In this document: piece by piece, positions 32,511 through 40,871 of the stretch
Layout of the letters: each line of letters begins with the position of its first letter
How positions within the stretch are numbered: position 1 is the stretch's first letter
Origin: Lichenicoccus sp964246745
GTDB taxonomy: Bacteria > Pseudomonadota > Alphaproteobacteria > Acetobacterales > Acetobacteraceae
Direction: 5' to 3'
Assembly (NCBI GenBank): GCA_964246745.1
Contig: CAXTRK010000002.1
Coordinates: forward strand, 1-64,000
DNA: 64,000 bases
The notes under the pieces: generated by a model
Database searches by the model: none
The model's input: only the letters and a program-made list of their open reading frames with translations
What the model was told of the DNA's origin: nothing
Translations under genes and position numbers: made by a program

Positions 32511-33539
32511 ATGCACGCGGTCAGTGACGTTCGAAGCCGTGACATCGCTCCCGCATCCGCGACCAAGGCTGGCAGGAAGCCTTCCGTTTCGGTGGTGGTG
32601 TGCAGCCATGACCGGCTGCCGTATGTCCGCGCCTGCATCACCTCGCTCACCCGTCAGTCTGTCGGCGCGTCCGCCTTTGAGATCGTGCTGGTCGATAGCG
32701 GCTCGCCTCCGCCGGTCGCCGCCGAAATGAAGCGCCTTGCGGAGATGACGCCCAACACGCGGCTGATCCGGGTCGACGTGTCCGGCGTCAGCGAAGCCCG
32801 CAACGAGGGCGCGCGTGCCGCCGCCGGCGAATATGTCGCCTATATCGATGATGACGCGGTGGCCACGCCGGACTGGATCGAGCAGATCCAGCGCGTACTG
32901 GCGGAGCATGACTGCAAACCGGTGGTGCTCGGCGGACGGGTGCTGCCGGTCTGGGAGGCGCCGCTACCAGGCTGGTGGCCGGTGTCTCTGCGCGGCGTGC
33001 TTTCCATCATCGAGCATGAGGGGGCTGGCGAGTACCGCACTCCGGCCGTGCCGGACAAGCTCGAGCCGTACGGCGTCAACATGATCCTGAAGCGGGAGGC
33101 CATGCTGCAGATCGGCGGCTTTGCCGAGGCGCTCGGACGCATGGGTCTGGTGCTGCAGTCCGACGAGGAGGTCCAGCTTGCCTGGCGGCTGCAGGATGCC
33201 GGTTTTTCAGCGATCTATGATAGCCGGGTGGTCGTGCGTCACTCCATCCAGGCACAACGGTTCAATCCGGAATGGCTGCTCTCGCGGCTCTATTGGCAGG
33301 GCGCCTCGACCGTGCGCACCCGCCGCCTGCTCGGGCAGGATGCGCTGGTCCGACGCGAGTTCCCACGCCGGCTGCTGGTCGAACTCGTCACGCTGCCATT
33401 CACCTGGATCATACCGAAGTCGAGCACTCGGCTGATGGCGTTGCGCTGGCGCCATGCCTACGCGCGCGGATTTACCCGCGAGACGCTCGATCTTGGCTCC
33501 GGCAAGCGTCGGGCTCTGCTGGGGCGCAAGCGCGGCTGA
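32511..33539 (+). CDS. Family 2 glycosyltransferase
   Basis: The 342-residue GT2 protein carries V-S-V-V-V-C-S-H-D-R-L-P-Y, L-V-D-S-G-S-P-P, A-R-N-E-G-A-R-A-A and the DxD-like Y-I-D-D-D-A near the metal site, plus a D-E-E-V-Q-L-A-W-R acceptor motif. ATG at 32511 follows GGGAGCGGGC. A longer frame from GTG 32430 adds 27 poorly structured residues. It is the first rightward gene of the EPS locus. Donor and acceptor are unknown. Confidence 0.82.
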   Translation: MHAVSDVRSRDIAPASATKAGRKPSVSVVVCSHDRLPYVRACITSLTRQSVGASAFEIVLVDSGSPPPVAAEMKRLAEMTPNTRLIRVDVSGVSEARNEGARAAAGEYVAYIDDDAVATPDWIEQIQRVLAEHDCKPVVLGGRVLPVWEAPLPGWWPVSLRGVLSIIEHEGAGEYRTPAVPDKLEPYGVNMILKREAMLQIGGFAEALGRMGLVLQSDEEVQLAWRLQDAGFSAIYDSRVVVRHSIQAQRFNPEWLLSRLYWQGASTVRTRRLLGQDALVRREFPRRLLVELVTLPFTWIIPKSSTRLMALRWRHAYARGFTRETLDLGSGKRRALLGRKRG

Positions 33540-33548
33540 GTGGGCCGG

Positions 33549-35291
33549 TCACGGCATTGGTGGCGGAGCGAGCTGTATCGGCCCCTGACCTGCCGGCATC
33601 GGCGCGGGCAAGGCGGTCGGCTCGTCCTGACTGCCCGGCGGCAAGGCAAGAAATCGCGGCTCAGGCGACTGGGTGACTGACGCCTCATCGTCGGGCGCGC
33701 CGCCGCCATCCGCGCTCGCGGCCCGACGTCGATGCGGCGTGATGTTGTCGAGCTGCGTGGCGCGGATCGTGCGGCCAGTCGGACCGCCTCGCACGATTGA
33801 TCCGCTGACGGTCACATCAATGGTGCCGGCCCGGAGCCGCTGCAGCGTCTGCGTGTCAAGGTTCAAGGCGGAGTAGTCGAACGCCGCCACGAAGTGCGCG
33901 TCATCGGTGATGTCGAAGGCTTGCCACCGCGGACAGACGCCATGATGGCAGGCACTAATGTTATAGAGGCGGAAGCGTATCGGCGGCGGCTGGAACGATG
34001 CGGGCGGCGGCACCGGCGCCTTCGGCGCGACAGCAGCCGGCGGGGTGTCCACCACTGGCGCTGGCGGGCTTGCCGGAGCTGGATTGGCCGGAGCTGGATT
34101 GGCAGGAGCTGGATTGGCAGGAGCTGGATTGGCCGGAGCTGCGGCTGGCGGCGGGACGGCTTTCGAAGGCGCGGGCGCCGTGTCTTTCATGGGCACTGGG
34201 ATTGGCTGTGGCATCGGCTCTAGAACAGCGCGTTGCGCAGGCTTGCTCACGGGCGCTGGCGGGGCAGCAGGCGGCACGACTGCTTGTGCGACAGGAGAGC
34301 CGGTTGTGGAAGCCGGGGAATTTGACGGGGCGACCACCGAGGCGGGCGGGCTTGCAGGGGCCGGAGGAGCTTCAAGATGTCTCGGGGCCACGCTTGCCAC
34401 CTGATGGACGCCACTGAAGCGCTGCCGATTGGCGACAACGAACGACGCCGCGGCGGCAATCAGCAGGACGGCAACAGCCGTCGAGGCGCGCCTTGCACGC
34501 AGCCGTCTTGGAAGGATGGCGTCGTTGCGGCGGGACGATGGTCTTGCGCTTCGGGTGGGAGTGGTATTGATGACACGCGACCAACCGGCTGGTGCATCCT
34601 CAAGGCGAGCTTGAAGCAGCATTGCCAACCGGCGCCAGTTTCCTTTCGCGCGCTGGACGGTTTCCTCGACAGCCTCATCCGACATCGCAACGCCGGCGGC
34701 TTGGATTGCATGGGCCACGATGTCGCGCGCGTCTTGCGGCGAGATCAACTCGAGCGTGAATTGCCTGGGCACGGCCTGCCGGGCAGTGAATCCAGGACGT
34801 CCAACCAGGAGGATACGGAACAGCGGCCGGCCACCTTCCCGCAACCCGGCCAGCAGGCACAGATAACGTAGCGTCTCCGGCAGCAGCGACTGCGCGTCGT
34901 CAACAGCGAGAACGGGAGGCTCTGCCTGACCCGCAGCCAGCAACGCCTTCCGCAAGGCGGGTTCGAGCGCCTCGGCGGAAAGCTCGCCGGCGTCGGCGAT
35001 GCCGAGCGAGGCCGCGATCATGCGATGCAGGCTGAGCGGGCCGGCAACAAAGTTGTTGACACGGATCACACGATCGCCCGCACTTTCCGCACGCGCCAAT
35101 GCGGTGTTCAGCGTGACTGTCTTGCCGCTGCCTGCTGCCCCGGTAAGCGCCGACAGCGCCTCTCCCTCCAGCACGCAGAGTTCCAGGAAATGCACCGCAT
35201 CATGCTGCGTCTTGGACAGGAGGCGGTTCGGCAAGGTCGCGCCGGGGGCGTGCTCGCTCATTCGGTCCTGATGATCGACGTGAATCGTCAC
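33549..35291 (-). CDS. ExeA-like ATPase with a single membrane segment and Pro/Ala-rich periplasmic arm
   Basis: The 580-residue protein has an AAA/ExeA (GspA)-type ATPase domain at the N-terminus: Walker A G-A-A-G-S-G-K-T (51-58), V-L-A-V-D-D-A-Q (Walker B; D131, D132). A membrane segment (about 271-288) follows, then a long Pro/Ala/Val-rich arm including 4 to 5 P-A-N-P-A units, and a C-terminal domain of unknown fold with C-H-H-G-V-C. Similar ATPases accompany EPS loci. It presumably couples cytosolic ATP to an envelope partner. The start may be ATG at 35261. Confidence 0.75.
   Translation of the reverse strand: MTIHVDHQDRMSEHAPGATLPNRLLSKTQHDAVHFLELCVLEGEALSALTGAAGSGKTVTLNTALARAESAGDRVIRVNNFVAGPLSLHRMIAASLGIADAGELSAEALEPALRKALLAAGQAEPPVLAVDDAQSLLPETLRYLCLLAGLREGGRPLFRILLVGRPGFTARQAVPRQFTLELISPQDARDIVAHAIQAAGVAMSDEAVEETVQRAKGNWRRLAMLLQARLEDAPAGWSRVINTTPTRSARPSSRRNDAILPRRLRARRASTAVAVLLIAAAASFVVANRQRFSGVHQVASVAPRHLEAPPAPASPPASVVAPSNSPASTTGSPVAQAVVPPAAPPAPVSKPAQRAVLEPMPQPIPVPMKDTAPAPSKAVPPPAAAPANPAPANPAPANPAPANPAPASPPAPVVDTPPAAVAPKAPVPPPASFQPPPIRFRLYNISACHHGVCPRWQAFDITDDAHFVAAFDYSALNLDTQTLQRLRAGTIDVTVSGSIVRGGPTGRTIRATQLDNITPHRRRAASADGGGAPDDEASVTQSPEPRFLALPPGSQDEPTALPAPMPAGQGPIQLAPPPMP
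34075..34140. repeat. 15-bp tandem repeat encoding P-A-N-P-A units
   Basis: GGAGCTGGATTGGCC/A occurs four times (34075-34134) plus a partial fifth unit. Read leftward it encodes alternating P-A-N-P-A in the arm of the ExeA-like protein. The unit length keeps the frame, so copy number may vary. Confidence 0.9.
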
Positions 35292-35404
35292 ACTCCCTCA
35301 AGTTCCTCGAACGAGGCAAAACGTAACGCTAGGGCCGTGACCGCGACATCGCAACAGCGGCGAGCGCCTGCGCGCTGTCGGTGTTCCGCTTGTCCGTTGT
35401 CACC

Positions 35405-35574
35405 GCTGCCATTTGGTGGTTGTTAACAAAAAGACACATATACTCAGAGACGAATTAGGTGACCAAAAAACAACCTTGCATAGAAACCTTACCCTGTCAT
35501 AATCCTCTGATTATTACATTACTACGTTGTAATTTGGGATTTAGAGTGCGCAATTTCAGTCGATTACCGCTTCC
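35405..35574 (+). promoter_or_regulatory. AT-rich promoter region ahead of the initiating glycosyltransferase
   Basis: The segment is much richer in A and T than its surroundings, with runs such as AACAAAAAG and CCAAAAAACAAC. A sigma70-like pair TTGCAT (35476-35481) and CATAAT (35498-35503), 16 bp apart, points rightward. Two dyads overlap or follow the -10: ATAATC/GATTAT (35499-35514) and ATTACA/TGTAAT (35513-35533). They may bind a repressor. The predicted start of transcription is near 35510. Confidence 0.55.
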
Positions 35575-37272
35575 GTGGAAAAACTGTTAATGATTCGTGA
35601 ATACGATTTTGTGTCTGGCGTCTTGAGGCAGTTCCCAACAGATTGTTTGGATATGTCCAACGCGTCAGAACGCCGCACCCGCTCAAGTGACGTGCCGGAG
35701 CCTGACCGGCGTCGTGTGCTGCCGGGAGCAGGCGCCTCTGGACGATTGGCAAGGGTGCGACAGGAGGCGCAACGCATGGTGACCGCTCGAGCGACTGCCG
35801 CTTCAGACGTCGCGCCGACAGACGCGGTCGTCCGCCCGGATTGGGCGGCGCCCGTGGGACAGACCCACGTGCGGCGTCGTGTCCCGGTCGCCGTGTTTAC
35901 GGGCGCTGGACGCCTTGTCGATGTTCTTGCCCTGCTGGTCGCCGGACTGGCGGCCTGTGCATCCATTGGTATCGTCCACCTGCATTACGGTGCCCATCTC
36001 CTGTCGGTGTTTGTTGGCGATTGGATGGTGCTCACCAGCCTCAGCTACACTGGCGCCTATCGGATTAGCCGGTTGCGCCATCCGCTTGCGCAACTCTTCT
36101 GCATTCTCTTTTCTGTGATGATCGGCATGGCCTGCGTCGATCTCTGCCTGTTTCTCGAATATAACATGGTCCTGCCTCGGGAGCCTTTCCCGGAAATCTG
36201 GGCCGCCTGCACCGCTTTCGTGCTCCTGGCCTCGCACGGGATTGGCGGCCTGCTCGTGGTGCGCTGGTCGGCCAGCGGCCGGATGCGGCGCAACGTCGCC
36301 GTCATTGGCGTGTCTGAACTCAGCCGAAACCTGATCGCCGGTATCGGTGCCGCGCCCAATACGGATCTGCACGTCGTCGGCATTTACGACGACAATGTGC
36401 CGGCGCACACGGTTCATGCTGGCGTTCCGGTCCTTGGCCGCGTCTCGGACCTGCTTGACCACGGCCGCGAGCAATCCTTGGACACCATCGTCGTCGCCGG
36501 CTCCGTGCAGGAGGCGACGCACGTGCAGATGGTCTGCTCGCAACTCAGCAGCGCCATCGCCGACGTCTATCTCCTGACCGATGTCGCCGGGCGCAATCTT
36601 GGCTCGCCAATCTTTGCCGACATTACCGACCGCGTCGTCGTGATGATCCGACGCCGACCGCTCGACGACTGGCAAATCATCCAGAAGATGCTGTTTGATC
36701 GGGTCGGCAGCCTGGTTGCAATCCTGGCACTGTCGCCTCTGTTGCTGACCCTGGCGCTGCTGGTGCGGCTGAGCGGGCCCGGTCCGATCATCTTCCGCCA
36801 GGAACGGGTCGGTTTCAACAACAAGACCTTCATATGCTTCAAGTTTCGTTCCATGCATCACAATCGCTGCGACACCGGAGAGATTTTCCAGGCGACTCGG
36901 CATGATCCGCGTGTCACCTGGATCGGGCGCTGGCTGCGCAAGCTGAGCCTTGACGAACTGCCGCAGCTTTTCAACGTCCTGCTCGGCGATATGTCCCTGG
37001 TCGGTCCTCGTCCCCATGCCCCCGCCACGAAGGCCGGCGATCGTTACTTTCAAGACATCGTTACTGATTATGCTGTCCGCCACCGGGTAAAGCCAGGGAT
37101 TTCTGGTTGGGCGCAAGTCAATGGCTGGCGCGGTGAGACGCGGACCGTCGAACAACTACAGTCACGCATTGACCACGACCTGCATTATATCGAGAACTGG
37201 TCGATGGTGTTCGATATCAAAATCCTTGTGCTCACCGTGCTGCGTGAGCTCAAGAGCAAGACCGCCTATTAG
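35575..37272 (+). CDS. Undecaprenyl-phosphate glycosylphosphotransferase, initiating EPS synthesis
   Basis: The 565-residue protein belongs to the WcaJ/PssY-type polyisoprenyl-phosphate hexose-1-phosphate transferases. After a polar N-terminus (about 105 residues) there are four to five membrane segments, a Rossmann-like CoA-binding-type domain (V-A-V-I-G-V-S-E-L-S) and the bacterial sugar transferase domain: G-P-G-P-I-I-F-R-Q-E-R-V-G, F-K-F-R-S-M, L-D-E-L-P-Q-L-F-N-V and S-L-V-G-P-R-P. It links the first sugar phosphate to the lipid carrier. GTG at 35575; ATG at 35590 is an alternative. Confidence 0.9.
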   Translation: MEKLLMIREYDFVSGVLRQFPTDCLDMSNASERRTRSSDVPEPDRRRVLPGAGASGRLARVRQEAQRMVTARATAASDVAPTDAVVRPDWAAPVGQTHVRRRVPVAVFTGAGRLVDVLALLVAGLAACASIGIVHLHYGAHLLSVFVGDWMVLTSLSYTGAYRISRLRHPLAQLFCILFSVMIGMACVDLCLFLEYNMVLPREPFPEIWAACTAFVLLASHGIGGLLVVRWSASGRMRRNVAVIGVSELSRNLIAGIGAAPNTDLHVVGIYDDNVPAHTVHAGVPVLGRVSDLLDHGREQSLDTIVVAGSVQEATHVQMVCSQLSSAIADVYLLTDVAGRNLGSPIFADITDRVVVMIRRRPLDDWQIIQKMLFDRVGSLVAILALSPLLLTLALLVRLSGPGPIIFRQERVGFNNKTFICFKFRSMHHNRCDTGEIFQATRHDPRVTWIGRWLRKLSLDELPQLFNVLLGDMSLVGPRPHAPATKAGDRYFQDIVTDYAVRHRVKPGISGWAQVNGWRGETRTVEQLQSRIDHDLHYIENWSMVFDIKILVLTVLRELKSKTAY

Positions 37273-37336
37273 TGCCGATTGGCCATTCCCGACCCTGCGT
37301 CGGATCGCTGGCGTAGGTGCCCTGTCAAACGGGCAC

Positions 37337-38302
37337 TCAGTTCTGACGGTAGCGGCGAAATGGACCTGAAAGTCTTCCCGGCAGCACTGGCAGGCTATGG
37401 GCGACCGCAAGCAGTACACCACGCTTTGCGCTAGGCCGCCTGCGGAACGAGCGCCAGAGTTCAGCAAGGCCACGCCACGGATCGCCGTGACGCATCAGTT
37501 CCCGTCCGACAATCCAGTCGATCTCCGCCTCGGTGCCGGCGCGTAAGCGCGAGAGCTTTGCTGGTGTATAGCGTTCACGGAGTTGCGGGTTGTTGAAGAT
37601 CGCGTTCGTACACGGCGCGAACGCGCGGGCGTCCGCTGCCATGCGCAGATAGGCGCCGCTGGATCGTTGACGAACGAACAGTAGCGGCGAAGCGCCCGGC
37701 ACGACCTCGATCAGGCCGGACAATGCAAGCCGGCACCAGTATTCCCAGTCTTCGCCAAAGCTGAGATCGGAGCGAAATCGGCCGAGCGTCTCGATCGCGC
37801 CGGCTTTGATCAGCAGATGCCCGCCATTGGCGAACAGATTCTCGATCAGCAGCCGCTCGATGATGATGCCTGCCGGGAACGGTCCGCTCTTCTGACGCGT
37901 GATCCGACTGCCATCCTCGGTGACAAAGCAGAAGGCGCCATAGACGGCAACAGCACGAGGTTTCGCGCTCAAGTGGGAGACCAGACGCTCAAGCGCGTCT
38001 GACGCCAGCCAGTCGTCTCCATCGAGGAAGAGCAGTCCACCGCCGCTGGCCTCGTCAACACCGCGGTTGCGTGCCATCGAAACGCCTTGATTGCCTTGCC
38101 TGATCAACCGGATACGTGAATCGGAATAAGCCGCAACGCATGCATCAGTGCCGTCAGACGAGCCGTCGTCGACGACGATTGCCTCCCAGCGCCGGTAGCT
38201 TTGCGCCAGCAACGAATCAAGCGCGGCATTGATATAGGGACGAACGTTGAAACATGGGATCACTACTGAAACCAGCATCTCCCCGCCGTCGGAACTGTTC
38301 AT
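37337..38302 (-). CDS. Family 2 glycosyltransferase
   Basis: The 321-residue GT2 protein has V-S-V-V-I-P-C-F-N-V, V-V-D-D-G-S-S-D-G-T, S-M-A-R-N-R-G-V and L-D-G-D-D-W (metal site). S-F-G-E-D-W-E-Y-W-C-R is the acceptor-side motif. It converges with the initiating transferase and is divergent from the next GT2 gene at 38394. It likely adds one sugar of the EPS repeat unit; the sugar cannot be told. Confidence 0.85.
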   Translation of the reverse strand: MNSSDGGEMLVSVVIPCFNVRPYINAALDSLLAQSYRRWEAIVVDDGSSDGTDACVAAYSDSRIRLIRQGNQGVSMARNRGVDEASGGGLLFLDGDDWLASDALERLVSHLSAKPRAVAVYGAFCFVTEDGSRITRQKSGPFPAGIIIERLLIENLFANGGHLLIKAGAIETLGRFRSDLSFGEDWEYWCRLALSGLIEVVPGASPLLFVRQRSSGAYLRMAADARAFAPCTNAIFNNPQLRERYTPAKLSRLRAGTEAEIDWIVGRELMRHGDPWRGLAELWRSFRRRPSAKRGVLLAVAHSLPVLPGRLSGPFRRYRQN

Positions 38303-38393
38303 CGTGCAACCGAGTTCATCGCCGGTGGTTCCATTGCAACCGTGCCGGGTATATCCTGCCTTTCGCTACAATGGCTACTGGAAGGTGTCACGC

Positions 38394-39410
38394 ATGCCCG
38401 AAGTGCTGATCGCCGGATCGCTGCCGCCGCAAGTCGATTACGATGCGGACGTGGTGATCCTGTCGATGGATCGCGTCGAGGAGACCTTGGAGGCGGTTGC
38501 GTCTGCCTTGTCGCAGGACGGGGTCAGCCGACACGTGCTGGTCTTCGATCAGGGCTCCAGCGCCGAAAATCTCGCCCGGCTCACCTCGGTCATTGATAGA
38601 CGAGGGGATATTGGATTGTTGCGCGCGGAGCGAAACTGGGGCGTTGCCGGCGGCCGCAACCGCGCGAGCAGCCATGGTCACGGTCGTGTTATCATCGCGC
38701 TCGATAACGATGCGGAGTTCGCCCATTGCGGCGTGGTCGCGCAGGCGGTGGCACGCTTGAGCCAGGAGCCCGATCTCGCCGCACTTGGATTTCGTATCGT
38801 GCTTCACGACGGCGGGGGGGACGATCTATCAAGCTGGGGCTACGCCGCCAGCCTGCTGCCACGGTCGGGCGAGAGCTTCGAGACGGTGACCTTTGTCGGT
38901 GCGGGCCATGCCATCAGCCGCAAGGCCTGGCAGGCCTGCGGCGGCTATGACGATGCGTTGTTCTTCTGCTGGGAAGAGTTTGATTTCTGTCTCAATGCCG
39001 TCTCGCGCGGGTGGCGCATACGCTATGATGGCGATCTGGTGATCCGGCACAAAGTCAGTCCCGACCGTCGCTTCAACTGGTCAGCGACTCGCTGGTTCTA
39101 TTTCGTGCGAAACCGGCTCTATGTCGGCCATAAGTGGCAGAGCTGGCCCGCTCTGTCGCCGCGCCTCGTCGGCTACCTGTTCAAGGGCGCCCGTAACGGT
39201 CTTCTGCCGCAGACACTGCGCGCCATTCCGGCGGCCTGGCGGTTGGGACGCGCCAAGGAGGTGCGCCGCATGCCGCCGGCGGCACGTGCGTATCTTTTAC
39301 GCAACGACGGCGCACATCGTGGCGGCGTGCTGGCGCGGTTGAGGAGAGAGGTGTTCGCGGCGCTGCCAGGGCATGGCATGAAGGAGGCGAGACCAACCGC
39401 CATCCAGTAA
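38394..39410 (+). CDS. Family 2 glycosyltransferase (rhamnosyl-like)
   Basis: The 338-residue protein starts at ATG 38394 (M-P-E-V-L-I), after GGAAGGTG. It has D-V-V-I-L-S-M-D-R-V, G-V-A-G-G-R-N-R-A-S, A-L-D-N-D-A-E-F and a C-W-E-E-F-D-F-C acceptor motif. The pattern (G-G-R-N, D-N-D-A) is common in rhamnosyl- and galactofuranosyltransferases. A longer upstream reading frame would overlap the divergent gene. It faces the Wza-like gene, 51 bp upstream of it. Confidence 0.82.
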   Translation: MPEVLIAGSLPPQVDYDADVVILSMDRVEETLEAVASALSQDGVSRHVLVFDQGSSAENLARLTSVIDRRGDIGLLRAERNWGVAGGRNRASSHGHGRVIIALDNDAEFAHCGVVAQAVARLSQEPDLAALGFRIVLHDGGGDDLSSWGYAASLLPRSGESFETVTFVGAGHAISRKAWQACGGYDDALFFCWEEFDFCLNAVSRGWRIRYDGDLVIRHKVSPDRRFNWSATRWFYFVRNRLYVGHKWQSWPALSPRLVGYLFKGARNGLLPQTLRAIPAAWRLGRAKEVRRMPPAARAYLLRNDGAHRGGVLARLRREVFAALPGHGMKEARPTAIQ

Positions 39411-39461
39411 CAACCCTTAACGCTCCCGTCTCACAACGTTTTCACCTGATGAGGTCTTCTC

Positions 39462-40046
39462 GTGCGCTCCCTTCTGTCCCGCAGAACCATTCTCTCCGGC
39501 CGATCGCTCGCCTTGGCCGCAATGTTCGCCCTTGCCGGCTGTGCCGAGGGGGCCAACCTGCCACCTCTGCCGCCGCAGACGAACGCGTCCTACGATTTGG
39601 GGCCTGGTGACGAGATCCGGGTCATCACCGCAGGCGAGGATGAGCTCAGCGGCGACTTTCATGTCAGCGACGCCGGCAACATCGCGCTGCCCATGCTTGG
39701 GACGGTCAAGGCGGCCGACATGACTCCGACCGAACTAAGCAACGAGATTGCCCAGGATGCGACCAACCAGCAAATCCTGAAAAACCCCTCGGTCTCCGTC
39801 GAGGTAGTCACCTACCGGCCGATCTTCGTGCTTGGCGAGGTCAGCAAGCCCGGCCAGTTTCCCTACCAGCCTGGCATGACGGTGCTGACCGCGGTGTCGA
39901 TCGCCGGCGGATTTACCTACCGCGCGGTGGAGAACTACGCCTCGGTTGTTCGCGACGTCGACGGTAAGTCGGTCGAAGGCAAGGTAAAGCGTTCAACCCT
40001 CCTGGAGCCGGGCGATGTCCTGACCATTTTCGAGCGGCATTTCTAA
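39462..40046 (+). CDS. Polysaccharide export lipoprotein (Wza-like, short)
   Basis: The 194-residue protein begins at GTG after GAGG, has a signal peptide with a lipobox L-A-G-C (Cys near residue 27) and one Poly_export domain (Y-D-L-G-P-G-D-E-I-R-V) followed by one SLBB-type domain (F-V-L-G-E-V-S-K-P-G-Q-F-P-Y). Full Wza has two SLBB domains and an outer-membrane helix; these are absent. It may need the separate beta-barrel protein at 60968 to cross the outer membrane. Confidence 0.88.
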   Translation: MRSLLSRRTILSGRSLALAAMFALAGCAEGANLPPLPPQTNASYDLGPGDEIRVITAGEDELSGDFHVSDAGNIALPMLGTVKAADMTPTELSNEIAQDATNQQILKNPSVSVEVVTYRPIFVLGEVSKPGQFPYQPGMTVLTAVSIAGGFTYRAVENYASVVRDVDGKSVEGKVKRSTLLEPGDVLTIFERHF

Positions 40047-40093
40047 AGCGACGTCTCAAACCAGCCACCGGCACGGCGACGTGCCGGCCGGCC

Positions 40094-40864
40094 TTAAAGA
40101 TCCAGCTTGTTAAAGATCGGTGTCGGCACCGTACGGATGACCAGCATGACCAGCCGCCAGATCCTGGGAACGTAAGCCACAGTCGGGCCGCGCTCGGCAA
40201 GCACCCAGGCTGCTTTGGCAAACGCCTCCGGCCGCGCCATGAAGGGCAGCTTCGGCAACGCCCAGGTCATTGCGGTATCGATTACTCCAGCCTTCAAGGA
40301 GACGACACGCACACCCGATTTTGCAAGGCGCGCCGCGTAGCCTTGCAGCCAGGTGTGCAGCGCCGCCTTGGTGGCGCCATAGAGATGGTTGCGCGGGCGC
40401 CCGCGATCGCCGGCTACCGAACCCATCACCATGACGCAGCCGCCGCGCTGCGATTGCAGGGCGGGGATGAACGCGGTCAGCACCGAGACCAGGCCGGTGA
40501 AGTTGGTGTCCACGGTCCGTTGTAACAGCACGCGATCATCGTCGAGTGCGTGCTGTTCCGGCATGATGCCGACCGCGGCGAACAGGTTGAGTTGGCCGTC
40601 TGACTGAGCGGCGCAATCGGCGGCGAATGCGCTGTGCGAGTCAAGATCGAGCGCATCGAAGCGTTGCACCAGCGCCGGCACTCCATGACGAAGCACAAGA
40701 TCCGCCGCCTGCGTCCGCAGGTCATCCACATCACGACCAGCAAGGATGACACGCGCGCCACTCGCCGCGGCGCGGTGCGCAAAGGCACGTGCCGCCGCCG
40801 AATTTGGTCCCAGGATCAGCCATGTGCGCATGAACGCCGTGCCGACCGCGCCCGCTTTGGTCAC
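40094..40864 (-). CDS. SDR reductase, DprE2-like (polyprenyl-phospho-2-keto-ribose reductase)
   Basis: The 256-residue short-chain dehydrogenase has an N-terminal nucleotide site (W-L-I-L-G-P-N-S-A-A-A-R), V-M-V-M-G-S-V-A-G-D-R-G-R and the catalytic Y-G-A-T-K. It follows an FAD oxidase of the DprE1 type on the same strand. Together such proteins epimerise polyprenyl-phospho-ribose to arabinose: DprE1 oxidises C2, DprE2 reduces it. GTG at 40864 or ATG at 40831 are the start options. Confidence 0.83.
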   Translation of the reverse strand: MTKAGAVGTAFMRTWLILGPNSAAARAFAHRAAASGARVILAGRDVDDLRTQAADLVLRHGVPALVQRFDALDLDSHSAFAADCAAQSDGQLNLFAAVGIMPEQHALDDDRVLLQRTVDTNFTGLVSVLTAFIPALQSQRGGCVMVMGSVAGDRGRPRNHLYGATKAALHTWLQGYAARLAKSGVRVVSLKAGVIDTAMTWALPKLPFMARPEAFAKAAWVLAERGPTVAYVPRIWRLVMLVIRTVPTPIFNKLDL

Positions 40865-40871
40865 GCCGGAT

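Noticed and set aside
34075..34140. Short regular repeats as a possible CRISPR array
   Set aside because: The units are 15 bp, contiguous and in frame inside a Pro/Ala-rich protein; there are no spacers.
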